DNA from: an uncultured bacterium
GTDB lineage: Bacteria; Bacillota; Clostridia; Oscillospirales; Oscillospiraceae
Length of the DNA stretch: 31,901 nucleotides
Direction of reading: 5' to 3'
Assembly: GCA_947364395.1 (NCBI GenBank)
Contig: CANASS010000023.1
Span: 1 to 31,901 of the forward strand
Part shown: in pieces, positions 30,301 through 31,901 of the stretch
How the letters are laid out: the number at the start of each line of letters is the position of its first letter
How positions within the stretch are numbered: the stretch's first letter is position 1
Notes under the pieces: model-generated
Database searches by the model: none
What the model saw: only the letters and a program-made list of their open reading frames with translations
What the model was told of the DNA's origin: nothing
Program-made: the position numbers and the translations under genes

Positions 30301-31901
30301 GCGTTCACCGCCCTTCGCTGGGCCTGGGCGGCGGACTGGTCGGTGATGTTGCCCAGAGCCTGGATCTGCACGGTGTTGGTGATCTCATTGAAGGAGAGCA
30401 CATAGACGTGGGGATAGAACTGGGTAATCATCTTGCTGAAGTAGCCGCGGATGACCTGGCTGACCAGGATGACGGGGGTTTGAGACAGGTCGCCGAACTT
30501 TTTCAGGTGCTCCGCCAGCTGGGAGATGATGGACTGCATGAGCTCGGGGCCCATGGCCAGATAGACGCCCTGCTCGTTGCGGGTGAGGGAGGAGATGATC
30601 TTCTTCTCCACCTCGGCGTCCAGGGTGATGACCCGCAGCTGGCCGTCCTCGCAGAACCGCCTTGTGATGGTGCGGGCCAGAGCGCCGCGGACCTGCTCGG
30701 TGGTCATATCCAGGTCCCGGCCCTGGGAGAAGGCGTCGCTGGCGGTCTCCACAATAGTGGCCAGGTCCTTGATGGGCACGCCCTCCATCAGCAGGTTGCG
30801 CAGCAGCTTTTCCAGCTTGGAGTAGGGGATGATGGCCGGGACGGCCTCCTCCACCAGCTCGGGGGAGGCCTGCTTCAAATTGTCCACCAGCCGGATGGTC
30901 TCCGACCGGCTCAGCAGCTCGTAGGCGTGCTTTTTCACCGTCTCCGCCAAGTGGGTCAGCATGACGGACAGGGGGTCGATGACGTTGTAGCCGTAAATCT
31001 CCGCCATCTCCTTGTTCTCGGGGAGAATCCACCGGGAGGGGATGCCGTAGGCGGGCTCGATGGTCTCGATGCCGTCGATTTCCCCCAGAGGATTGGGGGG
31101 CTCCAGCGCCAGATAGTAATCCACCAGAATCTCGCCCTGGGCCACCACCTCGCCCTTGATGCGGATGGCGTACTGGTTGGTGCCCAGCGCGGAGGAGTCG
31201 TGGAGGCGGATGGAGGGGATGACGAAGCCCATATCCTGGGCGTACTGCCGCCGGAAGATGACGATGCGGTTGATGAGCTTGCCGCCGTGGCTCTCGTCCA
31301 CCAGGGGGATGAGGCTGTAGCCGAACTCCATCTCCACCGGCTCCACCGACAGAAGGGTATACACGTTGTTGATGTCCTTGTAGTAGTCGCTCTCGCTGGG
31401 CGCGGCCAGCTCGGGGATCTCCTCGGGGGCCTGGGCGGCCGCCACCGCAGCCTCCTGCTGGGAGGTCATTCTGCGGGTGAGGAAGAGGCCGCCGCCGATC
31501 AGCGCCGCGCCGCCGCCCATCAGGGGGAGGGTGGGGGTGCCGGGGATGAGGGACAGGAAGGCCAGGATCACGCCGGTGGTGGTGAAGGCCCTGGGCTGGG
31601 CGGTGAACTGGCCGGTCACGTCCACGTTCAGGCTGCCGTCGGACACGGAGCGGGTGACGATCATGCCGGTGGCGGTGGAGATCATCAGGGAGGGGATCTG
31701 GGACACAAGGCCGTCGCCGATGGTGAGGATGCAGATGCTGCTCAGCGCCTCCATGGGCTCCATGCCCCGGCTGAACATGCCGATGAGCAGGCCGCCCACC
31801 AGGTTAATCAGCGTGATGATGATGGACATGGTGGAGTCGCCCTTGACGATCTTGGTGGCGCCGTCCATAGCGCCGTAGAAGTCGGCTTCCTTCTGGATCT
31901 T
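30297..31901 (-). CDS. flhA: Flagellar export gate protein FlhA, C-terminal part
   Basis: FlhA forms the nonameric cytoplasmic ring of the flagellar export gate. The window holds 534 residues of the C-terminal side; the first membrane helices lie upstream outside the window. The first visible residues include EADFYGAMDGATKIVKGD, part of the FHIPEP signature region, followed by membrane helices (about 25-150: TLINLVGGLLIG, GVILAFLSLIP). The cytoplasmic part follows (about 185-534). In the VKGD region the usual small residues after GD are replaced by STMS, which is a mild variant. The gene ends in the 4-base overlap with sigD. All visible motifs are otherwise intact. Confidence 0.96.
   Translation of the reverse strand, partial: KIQKEADFYGAMDGATKIVKGDSTMSIIITLINLVGGLLIGMFSRGMEPMEALSSICILTIGDGLVSQIPSLMISTATGMIVTRSVSDGSLNVDVTGQFTAQPRAFTTTGVILAFLSLIPGTPTLPLMGGGAALIGGGLFLTRRMTSQQEAAVAAAQAPEEIPELAAPSESDYYKDINNVYTLLSVEPVEMEFGYSLIPLVDESHGGKLINRIVIFRRQYAQDMGFVIPSIRLHDSSALGTNQYAIRIKGEVVAQGEILVDYYLALEPPNPLGEIDGIETIEPAYGIPSRWILPENKEMAEIYGYNVIDPLSVMLTHLAETVKKHAYELLSRSETIRLVDNLKQASPELVEEAVPAIIPYSKLEKLLRNLLMEGVPIKDLATIVETASDAFSQGRDLDMTTEQVRGALARTITRRFCEDGQLRVITLDAEVEKKIISSLTRNEQGVYLAMGPELMQSIISQLAEHLKKFGDLSQTPVILVSQVIRGYFSKMITQFYPHVYVLSFNEITNTVQIQALGNITDQSAAQAQRRAVNA

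Overview
The window is part of a motility and chemotaxis region from a GC-rich Firmicute. The strong Shine-Dalgarno sites, Bacillus-like genes (yviE/DUF6470, fliW next to csrA, yjfB, flgM-flgN-flgK-flgL, cheC/cheD/cheV) and GC-rich codons suggest a motile member of the Clostridia, perhaps an Oscillospiraceae gut bacterium. That placement is an inference from gene style; no rRNA is present. I found no tRNA, rRNA, CRISPR array, insertion sequence or phage gene. No gap without a gene exceeds 300 bases. The largest are 3745-3942 (terminator plus a sigma-D-type promoter) and 22756-22940 (divergent fliD / parA-like control region).

Layout. (1) 1-3744, + strand: cheA (5' end outside the window), cheW, cheR, cheB, closed by a strong terminator. 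(2) 3865-10754, + strand: a sigma-D-type promoter, then flgM, flgN, flgK, flgL, yviE-like, fliW, csrA and a yjfB-like gene, closed by a terminator. (3) 10779-12172, + strand: a lone Clp-like AAA+ ATPase with its own terminator. (4) 17938-12179, - strand: an FtsE-like ABC ATPase without FtsX, a methyl-accepting chemotaxis protein, an FtsA-like ATPase with an unusual C-terminal extension, and a single-pass membrane protein. (5) 17990-18997, + strand: a membrane-anchored C39-like peptidase behind a good sigma-A promoter. (6) 22900-19063, - strand: a sigma-D-type promoter, then a very large fliD, fliS and a FliT-like gene. (7) 22941-24460, + strand: an orphan ParA-type ATPase and a ComFB-domain protein with a basic N-terminus and a long disordered linker. 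(8) 31901-24523, - strand: flhA (5' end outside the window), the motility sigma factor sigD/fliA, two FlgF/FlgG rod proteins, cheC, cheD, cheV and a degenerate EAL-HDOD protein.

How they fit together. FlhA belongs to the export gate. SigD drives late genes and FlgM restrains it; the two sigma-D-like promoters lie in front of flgM and fliD, as expected for late genes. FlgN, FliS and the FliT-like protein are export chaperones for FlgK/FlgL, flagellin and FliD. FliW and CsrA form the partner switch that controls flagellin translation in Bacillus. CheA/W/V carry the signal, and CheR/B plus CheC/D provide adaptation.

The most interesting candidates for something new are the ParA-like/ComFB pair (possibly a positioning system linked to cyclic dinucleotides), the FtsE-like/MCP/FtsA-like/membrane-protein cluster, the lone Clp-like AAA+ protein, and the parallel enlargement of FlgK, FlgL and FliD.
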